A stretch of DNA of 64,000 nucleotides, taken from NCBI RefSeq assembly GCF_024055795.1, contig NZ_JAMXMY010000003.1, forward strand, positions 186,001 to 250,000. The letters are read 5' to 3'. The DNA comes from Actinoallomurus purpureus. GTDB lineage: Bacteria; Actinomycetota; Actinomycetes; Streptosporangiales; Streptosporangiaceae. Shown here one piece after another: positions 55,104 through 63,792 of the stretch. Within the stretch, counting starts at the first letter, position 1. Every line of letters begins with the position of its first letter. The notes beneath the pieces were generated by a model. It made no database searches. It worked only from the letters and a program-made list of their open reading frames with translations, and was not told where the DNA came from. The translations under genes were made by a program, and so were the position numbers.

Positions 55104-56002
55104 CTCCGGTCACCGCGCCAGGGCCCGGTCTCGGCGCGCAACGCCGCCCAGAACTCCTCGTCCGGCAGCTCGCCGGTGTCCCGGCGCGGGGCGCCGACCC
55201 GGTCGCGGGGCTCGGTGGGAGCGCGGCGCGGCGCGGTCCCGGTGCCCGTGACGCGCCCGTCGCCCCTGGCCTTGCGCGTGCGGAGCATGCGCCGGTCACG
55301 GGCCAGGCGCGGCAGCCGGCCCGTCGCCGCGATCAGTACCAGGGCGGCGCAGACGATGTAGCTCCAGGTGACCCAGGCCTTCGGTGGACGGCCCGCCGTC
55401 AGGCCGTGGATGATCGCCACGGGCCACATCACGTACGCCAGAGCGTGCACCGTTCGCCACAGCCACGGGCGGGGGCCGACGACGAACCGGCCGCGCAGCA
55501 TCCCGGTGGCCACCACGACGACGAGCAGGTCGCCGGCGATGGTGCCCAGGCCGATCAGGAAGGCCCGCTGCCCGTGGCCGGTGAAGGGCAGGAACGCGTC
55601 CAGGACGCTCGCGTGCGCCTCCATGACCTTCAGGACGATGTGCGTGACCAGGAAGCCTACGGCCATCACGGCGGTCGAGCGGTGGGCTCCCTGGGCGAGG
55701 ATGCGCAACCCGATCGGCAGGATCCGCTGGGCGGCGATCACGCCGGCGACGACCGCCGCGGTCGCCGCCAGGAGGGCGAAGACGCCGACGTAGAACTCCA
55801 GGAACACCCGGAGCCGCTCGACCAGGGCCACTCCCTGCGGGGTACGGCCGGCGACCAGCACTGCGGCGAGGAGCACCAGCGTCAGCAGCACCGTCCGGGC
55901 GCGCCCGGGTCTTCGGGAGGGGCGGCGCCGTGCCCGGCGACGCCGCGCCCCGGGCTCCCGGGCGGCGTGCCGGGAAGCGGCGACCTGGTCAGACACGGGC
56001 AT
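55100..56002 (-). CDS. Ferric-reductase-like transmembrane heme protein
   Basis: A 300-residue protein with about six spans between residues 38 and 235. His residues fall in pairs suited to b-type heme: 'ILAQGAHRSTAVMAVGFLVTHIVLKVMEAH' and 'WRTVHALAYVMWPVAIIHGLTAG'. The Arg/Pro-rich tail is polar and ends 'EEFWAALRAETGPWRGDRR'. ATG at 56002 is chosen (56014 possible); it overlaps the M23-like gene. Partner of the NuoF-ferredoxin protein by direct TGATG coupling. Confidence 0.8.
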   Translation of the reverse strand: MPVSDQVAASRHAAREPGARRRRARRRPSRRPGRARTVLLTLVLLAAVLVAGRTPQGVALVERLRVFLEFYVGVFALLAATAAVVAGVIAAQRILPIGLRILAQGAHRSTAVMAVGFLVTHIVLKVMEAHASVLDAFLPFTGHGQRAFLIGLGTIAGDLLVVVVATGMLRGRFVVGPRPWLWRTVHALAYVMWPVAIIHGLTAGRPPKAWVTWSYIVCAALVLIAATGRLPRLARDRRMLRTRKARGDGRVTGTGTAPRRAPTEPRDRVGAPRRDTGELPDEEFWAALRAETGPWRGDRR

Positions 56003-57191
56003 CAGGGCTCCCACCGGGCAGGAGGAGGTCGGGGACGCGCGTGCTCGGTGGGCCGGACTTCGGCGTGCCGCTGGGGGAGGGGCTCCCGGACGCCGGAGGG
56101 GTGGGCATCACGCCGAAGTTGAGCACCGGATTGCCCGCGTCGACCCGGACGCCGGCGCGCTCGGCGAACGTCGCCGCCGCCGTCTCGCGCAGCGTCCAGC
56201 CGCCGATCTGCAGGCGGTCGAGCCGCGTGGGGCCGTTCGCGTCGCCGACCGCGAACCCGACCATCCGCTGCGGCGCCGCACCGCCACCGCAGGGCTGCTC
56301 GGTGCCCGTACGGCCGAGGTAGTCGCCTCGTTTCACGAGGCTGCCGTCCCGTACCGCCGTCACGTCGGTCATCTGGTAGTACTCGGTGGCCAGGCCGTTC
56401 GGGTGGATCAGGAGCACGAGCCCGTGGCCGGGGGCGGAGGAGCACAGCCGGTAGATCCGGCCGTCGCCTGCGGCGAGGACCCGCCCGTCGCCGCCGTCGA
56501 AGCCCGCGACGCCCTTGTCCGTGGCGAGCAGGGACCAGGACTGCCCGATGCCCCACGGCAGCATGAGGCCGGTGTCCACCGGCGTGTCGGGCGCGTCGCT
56601 GAACTTCGCCAGCACCGGCCGTTCGGCGTCCGGAACGACCGAGGCCGGCGCCTTCCCCAGGAGCGTCGTGAACTGCGGCGTCCCGGCCAGGCCCACCTGC
56701 CAGCCGGTCCCGGTCAGCTGCGCGAGGTACAGGGAGGACTCCGGCATCGCCGTCATCCCACGCGGCGGAGGAATCGTCTCGGTGCCGAACGCCCAGGTGC
56801 GCCGGTGGTCCATCCTGCTCAGCCGCACGATGGGCGCGGACAGCGTGCCGACGCCGTAGTCCCGCCGGGCCACGGGGCTGCGCTCGGCGAGGACGACCTT
56901 CTCCACCTTCTGGCTCAGCTGGGCGGCGGGGCTCATCGGTGCCCGGGACGGGGAGGCGTGGCTCGGGACCGGACGGCGCGAACGCGTGTGCGTGGCGTGC
57001 ACGGGGCGCCGTTCGGCGACCGGGTGCCTCGCGGCCGGCGGCGTGGCGCCCTGCTCGACGATGGCGGCCAGGGCCAGGCCCACCGCGATGACGACGACTC
57101 CGCCCAGTGCGGAGATCTTCTCACCCAGTGACGCCGTGAGCCGCTGACGCCGTAGACGATCGAGCCCTTGCCTTCGATGGGTCCTCGGCAT
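55989..57191 (-). CDS. Membrane-anchored M23-like protein with degraded metal site
   Basis: A 400-residue protein. A single N-terminal span (about residues 28-48, 'ISALGGVVVIAVGLALAAIV') precedes a Pro/Arg/His-rich linker. Residues about 180-330 resemble LasA/M23 peptidases: 'MLPWGIGQSWSLLATDKGVAGFDGGDGRVLAAGDGRIYRL' and 'GLVLLIHPNGLATEYYQMTDVTAVRDGSLVKRGDYLGRTGTE'. The usual HxxxD and HxH zinc ligands are not recognisable, as in non-catalytic EnvC/LytM-type relatives. It overlaps the start of the ferric-reductase-like gene by 14-26 nt, so co-expression is likely. Confidence 0.65.
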   Translation of the reverse strand: MPRTHRRQGLDRLRRQRLTASLGEKISALGGVVVIAVGLALAAIVEQGATPPAARHPVAERRPVHATHTRSRRPVPSHASPSRAPMSPAAQLSQKVEKVVLAERSPVARRDYGVGTLSAPIVRLSRMDHRRTWAFGTETIPPPRGMTAMPESSLYLAQLTGTGWQVGLAGTPQFTTLLGKAPASVVPDAERPVLAKFSDAPDTPVDTGLMLPWGIGQSWSLLATDKGVAGFDGGDGRVLAAGDGRIYRLCSSAPGHGLVLLIHPNGLATEYYQMTDVTAVRDGSLVKRGDYLGRTGTEQPCGGGAAPQRMVGFAVGDANGPTRLDRLQIGGWTLRETAAATFAERAGVRVDAGNPVLNFGVMPTPPASGSPSPSGTPKSGPPSTRVPDLLLPGGSPDARV

Positions 57192-57530
57192 CGACCTACC
57201 TCTCCAGAGGACGACCGGATGTGATCGAAACCGGATTGCGAGAGGAGTGTAGGGCTTTGTGACCTTTTAGAGCGCAGAAAACGTGAAAAACAGTCACGGA
57301 TAAGGTGCTCTTCGCGGAGCGGAATGGGATCGTCACGCCGCGCGGCCGATTCAGCCCTGTTCCGGGTATCCGGCCATTTCGCGAAGGGAAAGAACGAACC
57401 GCCCGGGGCGCGACCCGGCCGACAGATGATCTTGAGAGTGGTCTTTTCCTCTTGGGCGCGCGCCACCGAGCGGTTCAATTGTCCGGATCCGGTCTGCTTC
57501 CGGGCAGTAGGAAATACGTCGCGGAGCGTG
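57192..57530. other. Intergenic region upstream of the M23-like gene
   Basis: About 339 nt between the exo-glucosaminidase stop and the M23-like start. The part next to the M23-like start is AT-richer than its surroundings (for example GCAGAAAACGTGAAAAACAG near 57273) and flanked by GTGAC/GTCAC half-sites at about 57260 and 57293. A promoter for the minus-strand operon is likely here. I looked for a c-di-AMP (ydaO) riboswitch, often found before cell-wall hydrolases, and saw no match. Confidence 0.5.
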
Positions 57531-60395
57531 TCAGCCTTGCGCGGCCACGGTCAGACCGGCGAGGTTCCAGCCGGTGATGCCGACCACCGGGGCCGCGCCC
57601 CGCAGGTCCGCGACGCGGTAGCGCGCGGTCAGCGTCTGGCTCTGCCCCGGCCAGAGGGTGATGTCGTTGTCGCTCCAGCGGAGCGGCAGGACCTGGTCGT
57701 CGCCTCCCAGCGCACGGCCGTCGCGCGTCCCCCGGCGCACGTCGGCGCGGGTGAACACCGCGGGCACCGGCTTGGCGCCCACGTTGCGGACGGTCACCGT
57801 CGTGATCGCCTCCGCACCGCTCCGGCGGGTCGACGCGGACACCTGGACGTTCGCGGCGGGCAGGCTCCGCAGCCCCGTCAGGTCGGCGTAGCCGCCGGGC
57901 TTGAACACCGCTCCGCTGCCCTCGCCGATCGTCTTGGACCAGTCGATGTCATCCGCCTTCGTCGACAGCCAGTAGACGTTACGGCTCACCGTCACGCCCG
58001 GACGCGTCAGCGTCAGCTCCAGGAAGTACGTCCGGGAGATGCCGGCCGGCACCTTCGGCGTCAGCACGGTCCGTACGTCCTGGCTCGCGAGCGTGGGAAC
58101 GGCCCGCCGGACGGTCGCCCGTACCGCGCCGTTCAGGTCGATGAACCGCGCGGTGGCGGTCAGGCCGGTCTGGCTGGTGGTGGTGAGGTTCGCGGCCTTG
58201 ACCGAGCCGTCGGCGTAGTCGTACATCACGTGCACGGGCTCGCCGGCCTTCTTGGCGCCGAAGTACACGCCGGGCTGGTCGAAGTCGTAGTTGTACAGAT
58301 TCCAGTGCAGCGACGGCCAGGCCTTGTTCGCCATCCAGTAGATGACACCGGTGCTGGGATTGGCGGGGTCCTTCGAATGCCCGAGGTACGCCTCGAACTG
58401 CGCACGCGTGACCTCGTACCCGCCCATCTGGGCGATCTTCTGGTAGGACGCCATGTCCGACCAGTTCCCGTAGCGGTTCCACAACGGAGTGTTGTACTGC
58501 CCCATTCGGGCGGTCTTCGTGTAGTCGTTGTACTTCGGATACACGTGGTAGATGTCCGGGCCGGAACCCGGGCCGCCCGCCGTGCTCGGATCCCATATCT
58601 TCCGCTGGTCCGCCGGTGTCAGGAACCGGTCGAGGGAGTCCTGGGTCGGCACGGTGTTGCCGGCGCTGGTCTCGGTGTCGTACGCCCACGCGCTGCCCGC
58701 GTTGGTGTAGGTGGCGTCGCTCCCCACGGTCTCCGGCCCGTTCGCCCACCAGTAGCCCGGCGGGACGTAGTTGTACGGGCCCTCCTTCGAACCGGACGGG
58801 CCGAGTTTCGGCGACGACTTGTACTCCGCGGAGGACACCTGCGGCGTCGGCCAGTCCGCCGCTGTGAACGCCGCCAGGTAGATCGCCTCCTTGGCCGCGT
58901 CGGGCGCCTCGTCGCTGCCCTGGTAGAAGGTGAGGACGCTCGGGTGGTCGCGCAGCCACTCGGCGACGTGCCTCGCCTGGTTCGCGGCGTTGGCCTTGAG
59001 CGCCTCCGGCCACTTGGAGGACGGGTGCTCCCACCGGTCGCAGCACTGCCAACCCGGCATGACGAGCACGCCCTCCCGGTCCATCTGGGCGAACATGTCG
59101 TCGGGCGGCAGGTTCCCCTCGAACCGCAGGGTGTTCAGCCCGAGGTTCTTGATGTACGACAGCTGGTCGTGGATGTTCTGCGGGGAGTAGCGCATGAACA
59201 TGTCCGGCGACCAGCCGCCGCCGCGGATCACCAGCGGGACGCCGTTGACGACGACCCGCCGCGAGCCGTGCGAGGCGTGGGTGCCCGAGGCGACCGGAGT
59301 CAGGGACGAGGTGACGGTGCGGATGCCGAAGTCCTCGTCGGTGCGGTCAGAGACCCGTCCGGCCACGCCGGCGCTCGCGGCGAGGTGGTAGAGCGGCTGC
59401 GCGCCGAGCTGGTACGGCCACCAGACGGCGGGGTGTGCCAGGTGGAGCGCCCGGTGGTCCGCCGGCGTCAGCGTCACCGTCCGGGTCGACCTGGCGGGTA
59501 CGGTGACGTCCGCCGCGACGGCGACGCGCGTGCCGCCGCGGGTGATCGTCGTGTCCAGGCGTGCCTTCTGTTCCGCGTCGGTGTCGTTGCGCAGGGCGGC
59601 CTTTACCGTGAGGTCGGAGCTGCCGAGGTCCGCGGCGTTGTGCTGGAGGACGTGCACGTCGCGCAGCGAGACCGGGCCGGCCTGGGCGAGGCGCGGCGCG
59701 AAGCGCAGGCCAGTGTTGCGGTCCGGCGCGGGCGGGTTCCAGTCCAGCTGACTGTCGGTCAGGTACGTCTTCGGGTCGTTCTTGGCGATGTCGAGGGCGA
59801 TCGCGTTCTCGCCGTCCCGGACGTACGGCGTGATGTCGTACTCCAGGCGCGAGTAGGCGCCCTGGAGCTGCGACCGGTCGGCGACCTTCGTGCCGTTGAC
59901 CCACAGGTCCGCGGTGCCGAGGACACCGTTCATGATCAGGAAGGTGCGACCGTCACGGCGCGGGTGGACGGTCAGCTGCTCGCGGTACCACCAGTTCACG
60001 CTGAACTGGTCGGCGGGGACCTTCGCCAGGTTGTCGGAGTAGAAGACGTTCGGGTACCGCCCATTCTCGAGCAGCCCGGCCATCACCGTCTCCGGACTGC
60101 TGATCGGCAGCCAGCCGGTCGTCGCGTAGTCGGGCCGGGAGATCGTCGCGCCGGAGCCGCCCGCGACGGCCGAGGACTGGATCTTCCAGCCGGAGTTCAG
60201 CTCGGCGGCGGAGGAGGGCGCGGCCGAGGTCGCGCCGGGTACCGGCGTGGCGGCGATCGGCGCCACACCGGCACCGGTCCGGTCCGTCGGGGCGGCTCCG
60301 TCGAGGGCCGGGCGGGCGGCCGCCGAGGACGGCGTGGCCACGGCGAGCACGGCGCATGCCGCCAGGACGATCGGGTGCGACCTCAGCCTGGACAC
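57531..60395 (-). CDS. Secreted exo-beta-D-glucosaminidase (GH2, CsxA type)
   Basis: A 954-residue GH2 enzyme with a signal peptide ('HPIVLAACAVLAVATPSSAAA'). Sugar-binding, immunoglobulin-like and TIM-barrel domains follow. Catalytic residues by analogy with CsxA: Asp495 in 'YQGSDEAPDA' (acid/base) and Glu575 in 'AYDTETSAGNTVPT' (nucleophile). 'EGPYNYVPPGYWW', 'STGVIYWMANKAWPSLHWNLYNYDFDQPGVYFGAKKAGEPVHV' and 'SRNVYWLSTKADDIDW' closely match that enzyme. It removes GlcN from the non-reducing end of chitosan. It lacks the C-terminal CBM35 of CsxA. GTG start at 60395 with GGAGGC upstream. Confidence 0.9.
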   Translation of the reverse strand: MSRLRSHPIVLAACAVLAVATPSSAAARPALDGAAPTDRTGAGVAPIAATPVPGATSAAPSSAAELNSGWKIQSSAVAGGSGATISRPDYATTGWLPISSPETVMAGLLENGRYPNVFYSDNLAKVPADQFSVNWWYREQLTVHPRRDGRTFLIMNGVLGTADLWVNGTKVADRSQLQGAYSRLEYDITPYVRDGENAIALDIAKNDPKTYLTDSQLDWNPPAPDRNTGLRFAPRLAQAGPVSLRDVHVLQHNAADLGSSDLTVKAALRNDTDAEQKARLDTTITRGGTRVAVAADVTVPARSTRTVTLTPADHRALHLAHPAVWWPYQLGAQPLYHLAASAGVAGRVSDRTDEDFGIRTVTSSLTPVASGTHASHGSRRVVVNGVPLVIRGGGWSPDMFMRYSPQNIHDQLSYIKNLGLNTLRFEGNLPPDDMFAQMDREGVLVMPGWQCCDRWEHPSSKWPEALKANAANQARHVAEWLRDHPSVLTFYQGSDEAPDAAKEAIYLAAFTAADWPTPQVSSAEYKSSPKLGPSGSKEGPYNYVPPGYWWANGPETVGSDATYTNAGSAWAYDTETSAGNTVPTQDSLDRFLTPADQRKIWDPSTAGGPGSGPDIYHVYPKYNDYTKTARMGQYNTPLWNRYGNWSDMASYQKIAQMGGYEVTRAQFEAYLGHSKDPANPSTGVIYWMANKAWPSLHWNLYNYDFDQPGVYFGAKKAGEPVHVMYDYADGSVKAANLTTTSQTGLTATARFIDLNGAVRATVRRAVPTLASQDVRTVLTPKVPAGISRTYFLELTLTRPGVTVSRNVYWLSTKADDIDWSKTIGEGSGAVFKPGGYADLTGLRSLPAANVQVSASTRRSGAEAITTVTVRNVGAKPVPAVFTRADVRRGTRDGRALGGDDQVLPLRWSDNDITLWPGQSQTLTARYRVADLRGAAPVVGITGWNLAGLTVAAQG

Positions 60396-60451
60396 GGCGC
60401 CTCCTGGAGATCTTGGAATCGCATCCGGTAAGTCCCCTGCGCGAGGTAATC

Positions 60452-60466
60452 GTTAACCACATTAAC
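60452..60466. promoter_or_regulatory. Inverted repeat upstream of the exo-glucosaminidase
   Basis: GTTAA-CCACA-TTAAC at 57-71 nt before the GTG, in an otherwise GC-rich stretch. It looks like an operator for a LacI or ROK-type sugar regulator. Not a DasR box. No regulator gene adjoins it. Confidence 0.5.
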
Positions 60467-60705
60467 AATGGCCGGAAACGGACAGCGGCCGATGTGCGGA
60501 TTCCGCTTCGAGCGGTGCGGGCGCGGCTGAGCGCACCTGCCGGGCGGTGCCCGCCCCGGCGCTCACCCTCGCCGTACGGCGGCGGTGCGAGCCGGGCCCG
60601 GAGCGCCGGCCGCGTTCCTGTCAGCGTACCCGCCGGGTGCCGCCGTGCACCGGGAGCGGTCGCGCGACCCCGCCTGGCCGGGGGCGGTGCGGCCCACCGC
60701 CCGGG

Positions 60706-60848
60706 CGGACGCGCACGCCGTCGGCTACCTCGGGTGGACCTGGAACACCTGGGGCTGCGGCAGCGGCCCGTCGCTGATCAGCTCCTATGACGGCGCCGCC
60801 ACCGCGTACGGTGCCGGTCTCCGGGACCACCTGCGGTCCACTTCGTGA
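60706..60848 (+). pseudogene. C-terminal remnant of a GH5 cellulase-like gene
   Basis: About 47 codons ending at TGA encode 'GYLGWTWNTWGCGSGPSLISSYDGAATAYGAGLRDHL', the typical last stretch of secreted GH5 endoglucanases. Upstream codons in this frame do not continue the family, so the catalytic domain is missing. It lies 311 nt upstream of the exo-glucosaminidase on the opposite strand. The rest of 60467-60705 holds nothing I can identify. Confidence 0.7.
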
Positions 60849-60929
60849 GAGACCCGCGCGGGCCGGCGATCGGTCAGGAGGGCCGGCCCGCGCGCCCGGG
60901 GTGTTCGGGCGGCCGGGGTGGTCGAGACC

Positions 60930-61784
60930 TCAGGCGGTGAGCGTGGCGGCGACGGTCTCGGAGATCGGGGTGGTCGGACGGCCGATGAGCGCCTTCAGGT
61001 CGCCCGGCGTCTCGGCCAGGGCGCCCGCCGCGATGCCACGGTCGATGTCGACGAGCAACTCGGCGACCGCGTGGGGCAGGCCGGCTCCGACCAGGGCCGC
61101 GCGGTGCTCCTCGGTGGAGAGGTTCCGGTAGGCGACCTCCTTGCCGGAGGCCCGGGAGATCTCGGCGGCGAGATCGTCGAGGGTCCACGCGACGTCGCCG
61201 GCCAGTTCGTACACCCGGTTCTCATGGCCCGTCCCGGTGAGCACGGCCACCGCCGCGGCGGCGTAGTCCGCGCGCGTGGCACTGGCGATCCGCCCCTCGC
61301 CGGCGCTGCCGATGACGGCTCCGGTCTCGGCGGCCTGAGTGATCGCCGGAAGGTAGACCTCGTTGTACCAGTTGTTGCGCAGGAGCGTGTAGGTCAGCCC
61401 CGTCTCGCGGATGATCTCCTCGGTCGCCTTGTGCTCGGCCGCCAGGCCGAGGACGGACGTGTCCGCGTGGGGCGCGCTGGTGTAGACGATGTGCGGGATG
61501 CCGGCCCCCTGGGCGGCCTGGACCGCGGCGGCGTGCTGCGGAACGCGCCGGCCGACGTCGCTGCCGGAGATGAGGAGGAGCCTGGTGCCTCCCTCGAACG
61601 CCGCGCGCAGGGTCTCGGGGCGGTCGTAGTCGGCCTCCCGGACGTGCACACCGCGCGCGGCCAGGTCGGCGGCCTTCTCCGGGCTGCGCACGGCGGCCAC
61701 CACTTGGTCCGCGGGCACCTTCTCGAGCAGCCCGTCGATCACCAGGCGGCCGAGATGACCGGTGGAGCCGGTAACGATGATCAT
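60930..61784 (-). CDS. NmrA-like NAD(P)H-binding oxidoreductase (QorB type)
   Basis: A 284-residue atypical SDR of the NmrA/QorB group. 'MIIVTGSTGHLGRLVIDGLLEKVPADQVVAAVRSPEKAADLAARGVHVREADYDRPETL' is the N-terminus with NADP loop. 'HIVYTSAPHADTSVLGLAAEHKATEEIIRETGLTYTLLRNNWYNEVYL' is typical of QorB-like quinone reductases. ATG at 61784 with GGGAG upstream. Divergent from an HxlR regulator, a common pairing in which the regulator senses electrophiles or quinones. Confidence 0.87.
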   Translation of the reverse strand: MIIVTGSTGHLGRLVIDGLLEKVPADQVVAAVRSPEKAADLAARGVHVREADYDRPETLRAAFEGGTRLLLISGSDVGRRVPQHAAAVQAAQGAGIPHIVYTSAPHADTSVLGLAAEHKATEEIIRETGLTYTLLRNNWYNEVYLPAITQAAETGAVIGSAGEGRIASATRADYAAAAVAVLTGTGHENRVYELAGDVAWTLDDLAAEISRASGKEVAYRNLSTEEHRAALVGAGLPHAVAELLVDIDRGIAAGALAETPGDLKALIGRPTTPISETVAATLTA

Positions 61785-61887
61785 AAGAATCTCCCGTCGA
61801 TGGTCCTCGGATGCTGGGCGCCGAGGTGAGCACACGTAATGACGGTATAACTAACTTTTCGACAGTGCAATCTGAAGGGAAGTACCA

Positions 61888-62370
61888 ATGGTTCACTCAG
61901 TGCGGTCGAGAAGTATGCTGGGCGCCATGGGCAGCCGCGCGACTGACACAACGCCGACGCCGGCCGGCGAGGGTGGACCGGGCTCCGGCGACGACTACGT
62001 CGACGTGGTCTTCGACGTGTTCGCCGGTCGGTGCACCTCCCGGGAGGCGCTCGGGCATATCACCGGGCGCTGGGGGATCCTCGCGCTCGGTGCGCTGAGT
62101 GAGGGCACCTACCGGTTCAACGCGCTGCGCCGCCGGGTGGACGGAGTGAGCGAGAAGATGCTCGCCCAGACCCTTCAGGCGCTGGAGCGCGACGGCTTCG
62201 TGCTGAGGAAGGCCGAGCCCACCATCCCGCCGCGGGTCGAGTACAGCCTCACCCCGCTCGGACGCCAGGCGGCCGAACGCCTCCTGGGCGTCATCGAGTG
62301 GCTCGAGAGCGCCATGCCCGAGGTCATGGCCGCTCAGGCGCGGCACGACCGGGCGAAGTCCGGCCTGTGA
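61888..62370 (+). CDS. HxlR-family regulator
   Basis: A 160-residue wHTH protein. 'CTSREALGHITGRWGILALGALSEGTYRFNALRRRVDGVSEKMLAQTLQALERDGFVLRKAEPTIPPRVEYSLTPLGRQAAERLLGVIEWLES' is the HxlR domain; a Cys sits just before it as in redox-sensing QorR. The ATG at 61888 follows GAAGGGAAG; later ATGs at 61915 and 61927 are possible. The 103-nt spacer to the oxidoreductase is AT-rich (TATAACTAAC) and should hold both promoters and the operator. Confidence 0.87.
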   Translation: MVHSVRSRSMLGAMGSRATDTTPTPAGEGGPGSGDDYVDVVFDVFAGRCTSREALGHITGRWGILALGALSEGTYRFNALRRRVDGVSEKMLAQTLQALERDGFVLRKAEPTIPPRVEYSLTPLGRQAAERLLGVIEWLESAMPEVMAAQARHDRAKSGL

Positions 62371-62602
62371 GAGATTCGTCGCGCCCGTTCCGTGGGGATT
62401 TCGGTTATCGCGACGCCTGATCCGCGTCTCCGGTACAGAGCGAACTGGTCCGCGACCACTGGCGCCGGGGCCGAGCCGCGCCGGTGGGCGGCTTGGTGAA
62501 CGCCCCCCCGGCGGGACGTCGCCGACCCCGGGGGAGCGCCGCAGCACTCACGACTGAGCTGAGCTCAGCCGCCCGGCCCGGCGGGAGTCCTACGCTGTGC
62601 GG

Positions 62603-63244
62603 ATGACACCGCCGCAGCAACTGGCCGACCTCCCGTACGCCGAGGCACTGTCCGTCTACGACGGTTCCTGGCGGGAGGACGACTACGACACCGTCCACGT
62701 CGACGGCCTGACGGTGACGGACGCCGACGTCTCCGGCGCCCGCTTCATGGAGTGCGCGGTCACGGGGACGACCTTCGAAGGCGGCCGGTTCCGGCGGGTC
62801 CGGCTCATCGACACGTGGTTCCAGGAGACCCGCATCGTCGGCGCCGACCTGGCCGAGAGCAACTGGCAGGACGTCACCTTCCTCGGCGGTGTGCTCGCCG
62901 GGCCCCAGCTGTTCGGCGCCGAGTTGACGCGCGTCGTCTTCCAGGGCTGCAAGCTCGACTCGCTGAACCTCCGGGACGCCCGGCTGTCCGACGTTCGATT
63001 CGACGACTGCCTCCTGCGCGACGTCGACTTCGGCGGGGCCACGCTGCGCCGGGTCACCTTCCCGGATTCTCGGCTCGCGGGGGTCGACTTCTCACGTGTC
63101 ACGCTGGAGAAGGTCGACCTGCGCGGCGCCGAGCTCGGCCTGTCCGGCGGCGCGGACCGCCTGCGCGGTGCCACGATCAGCGCCGCGCAGCTCATCGACC
63201 TCGCGCCCGCCCTCGCCGAGTCGCTCGGAATCACGGTGGAGTGA
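62603..63244 (+). CDS. Pentapeptide-repeat protein
   Basis: A 213-residue protein with a run of A(D/N)LxX-type pentapeptides from about residue 38 to 175, for example 'DVSGARFMECAVTGTTFEGGRFRRV', 'ADLAESNWQDVTFLGGVLAG' and 'CLLRDVDFGGATLRRVTF'. The fold is a right-handed quadrilateral beta-helix. Some such proteins (MfpA, Qnr) mimic DNA and protect gyrase, but most have no known function. Start ATG 62603 or GTG 62597. Converges on the next gene with a 3-nt gap. Confidence 0.85.
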   Translation: MTPPQQLADLPYAEALSVYDGSWREDDYDTVHVDGLTVTDADVSGARFMECAVTGTTFEGGRFRRVRLIDTWFQETRIVGADLAESNWQDVTFLGGVLAGPQLFGAELTRVVFQGCKLDSLNLRDARLSDVRFDDCLLRDVDFGGATLRRVTFPDSRLAGVDFSRVTLEKVDLRGAELGLSGGADRLRGATISAAQLIDLAPALAESLGITVE

Positions 63245-63247
63245 GCG

Positions 63248-63769
63248 TCAGCCGCCGCTTCCCGGGTCCGGCCGGGTGATCGCGGGCACCAGCCGGTAGT
63301 CGCGCTGGAAGACCAGACTGTGCAGGTCGGCCGCTGCGATCGCACGCAGGGTGGGCACCTCCGCGGCGGCCTGCTCGTCGTCGAAGACGTTGAGCGGCCA
63401 CTCGCCCACGGTGGCGCCGCGCAGATGCGGATGGTGGAAGCTCCGCTCGAAATGCGCCTCCAGCGTGATCGGCCGGACGCCCGCCGCACGCTGCTCCGGC
63501 CATGACAGGGTCCACGAGGCGGTAAGGCCGCCGTCCGCCGTCCGCGTCAACCCGCTCTCGTCGATGTCGCCCGTGCCCCGCAGCAGGTCCCGGTCGACCT
63601 CCTCCAGCACCCGCCGGGCATGCGGGCGGAGCAGTACGACCGTGCCGGCGAACCGCTCCTCCTTCCGCTCCCGCGTGACCACGCCGCCGTGCACGCCGTC
63701 ACGCAGGTCCTCGAAGTGCCGCCGCAGCGCCGGCAGCGTCGTGTTGTCCTCGTGCGCCGATCCGCTCAT
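63248..63769 (-). CDS. Conserved hypothetical protein
   Basis: A 173-residue protein without a recognised domain. It starts 'MSGSAHEDNTTLPALRRHFEDLRDGVHGGV' and contains 'ASWTLSWPEQRAAGVRPITLEAHFERSFHHPHLRGATVGEWPLNVFDDEQAAAEVPTLRAIAAADLHSLVFQRDYRLVPA'. It looks soluble, with mixed alpha/beta character and several His residues. The next gene upstream on the same strand would be pgm, whose 3' end lies 24 nt away. Confidence 0.7.
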   Translation of the reverse strand: MSGSAHEDNTTLPALRRHFEDLRDGVHGGVVTRERKEERFAGTVVLLRPHARRVLEEVDRDLLRGTGDIDESGLTRTADGGLTASWTLSWPEQRAAGVRPITLEAHFERSFHHPHLRGATVGEWPLNVFDDEQAAAEVPTLRAIAAADLHSLVFQRDYRLVPAITRPDPGSGG

Positions 63770-63792
63770 GCGTCCATTGTGCGTCGCGCGGG

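Noticed and set aside
57192-57530. c-di-AMP (ydaO) riboswitch before the M23-like gene
   Set aside because: The expected conserved blocks were not found on the minus strand.
57324-60431. Long open frame opposite the exo-glucosaminidase
   Set aside because: Antisense shadow of a GC-rich gene with complete GH2 motifs on the minus strand.
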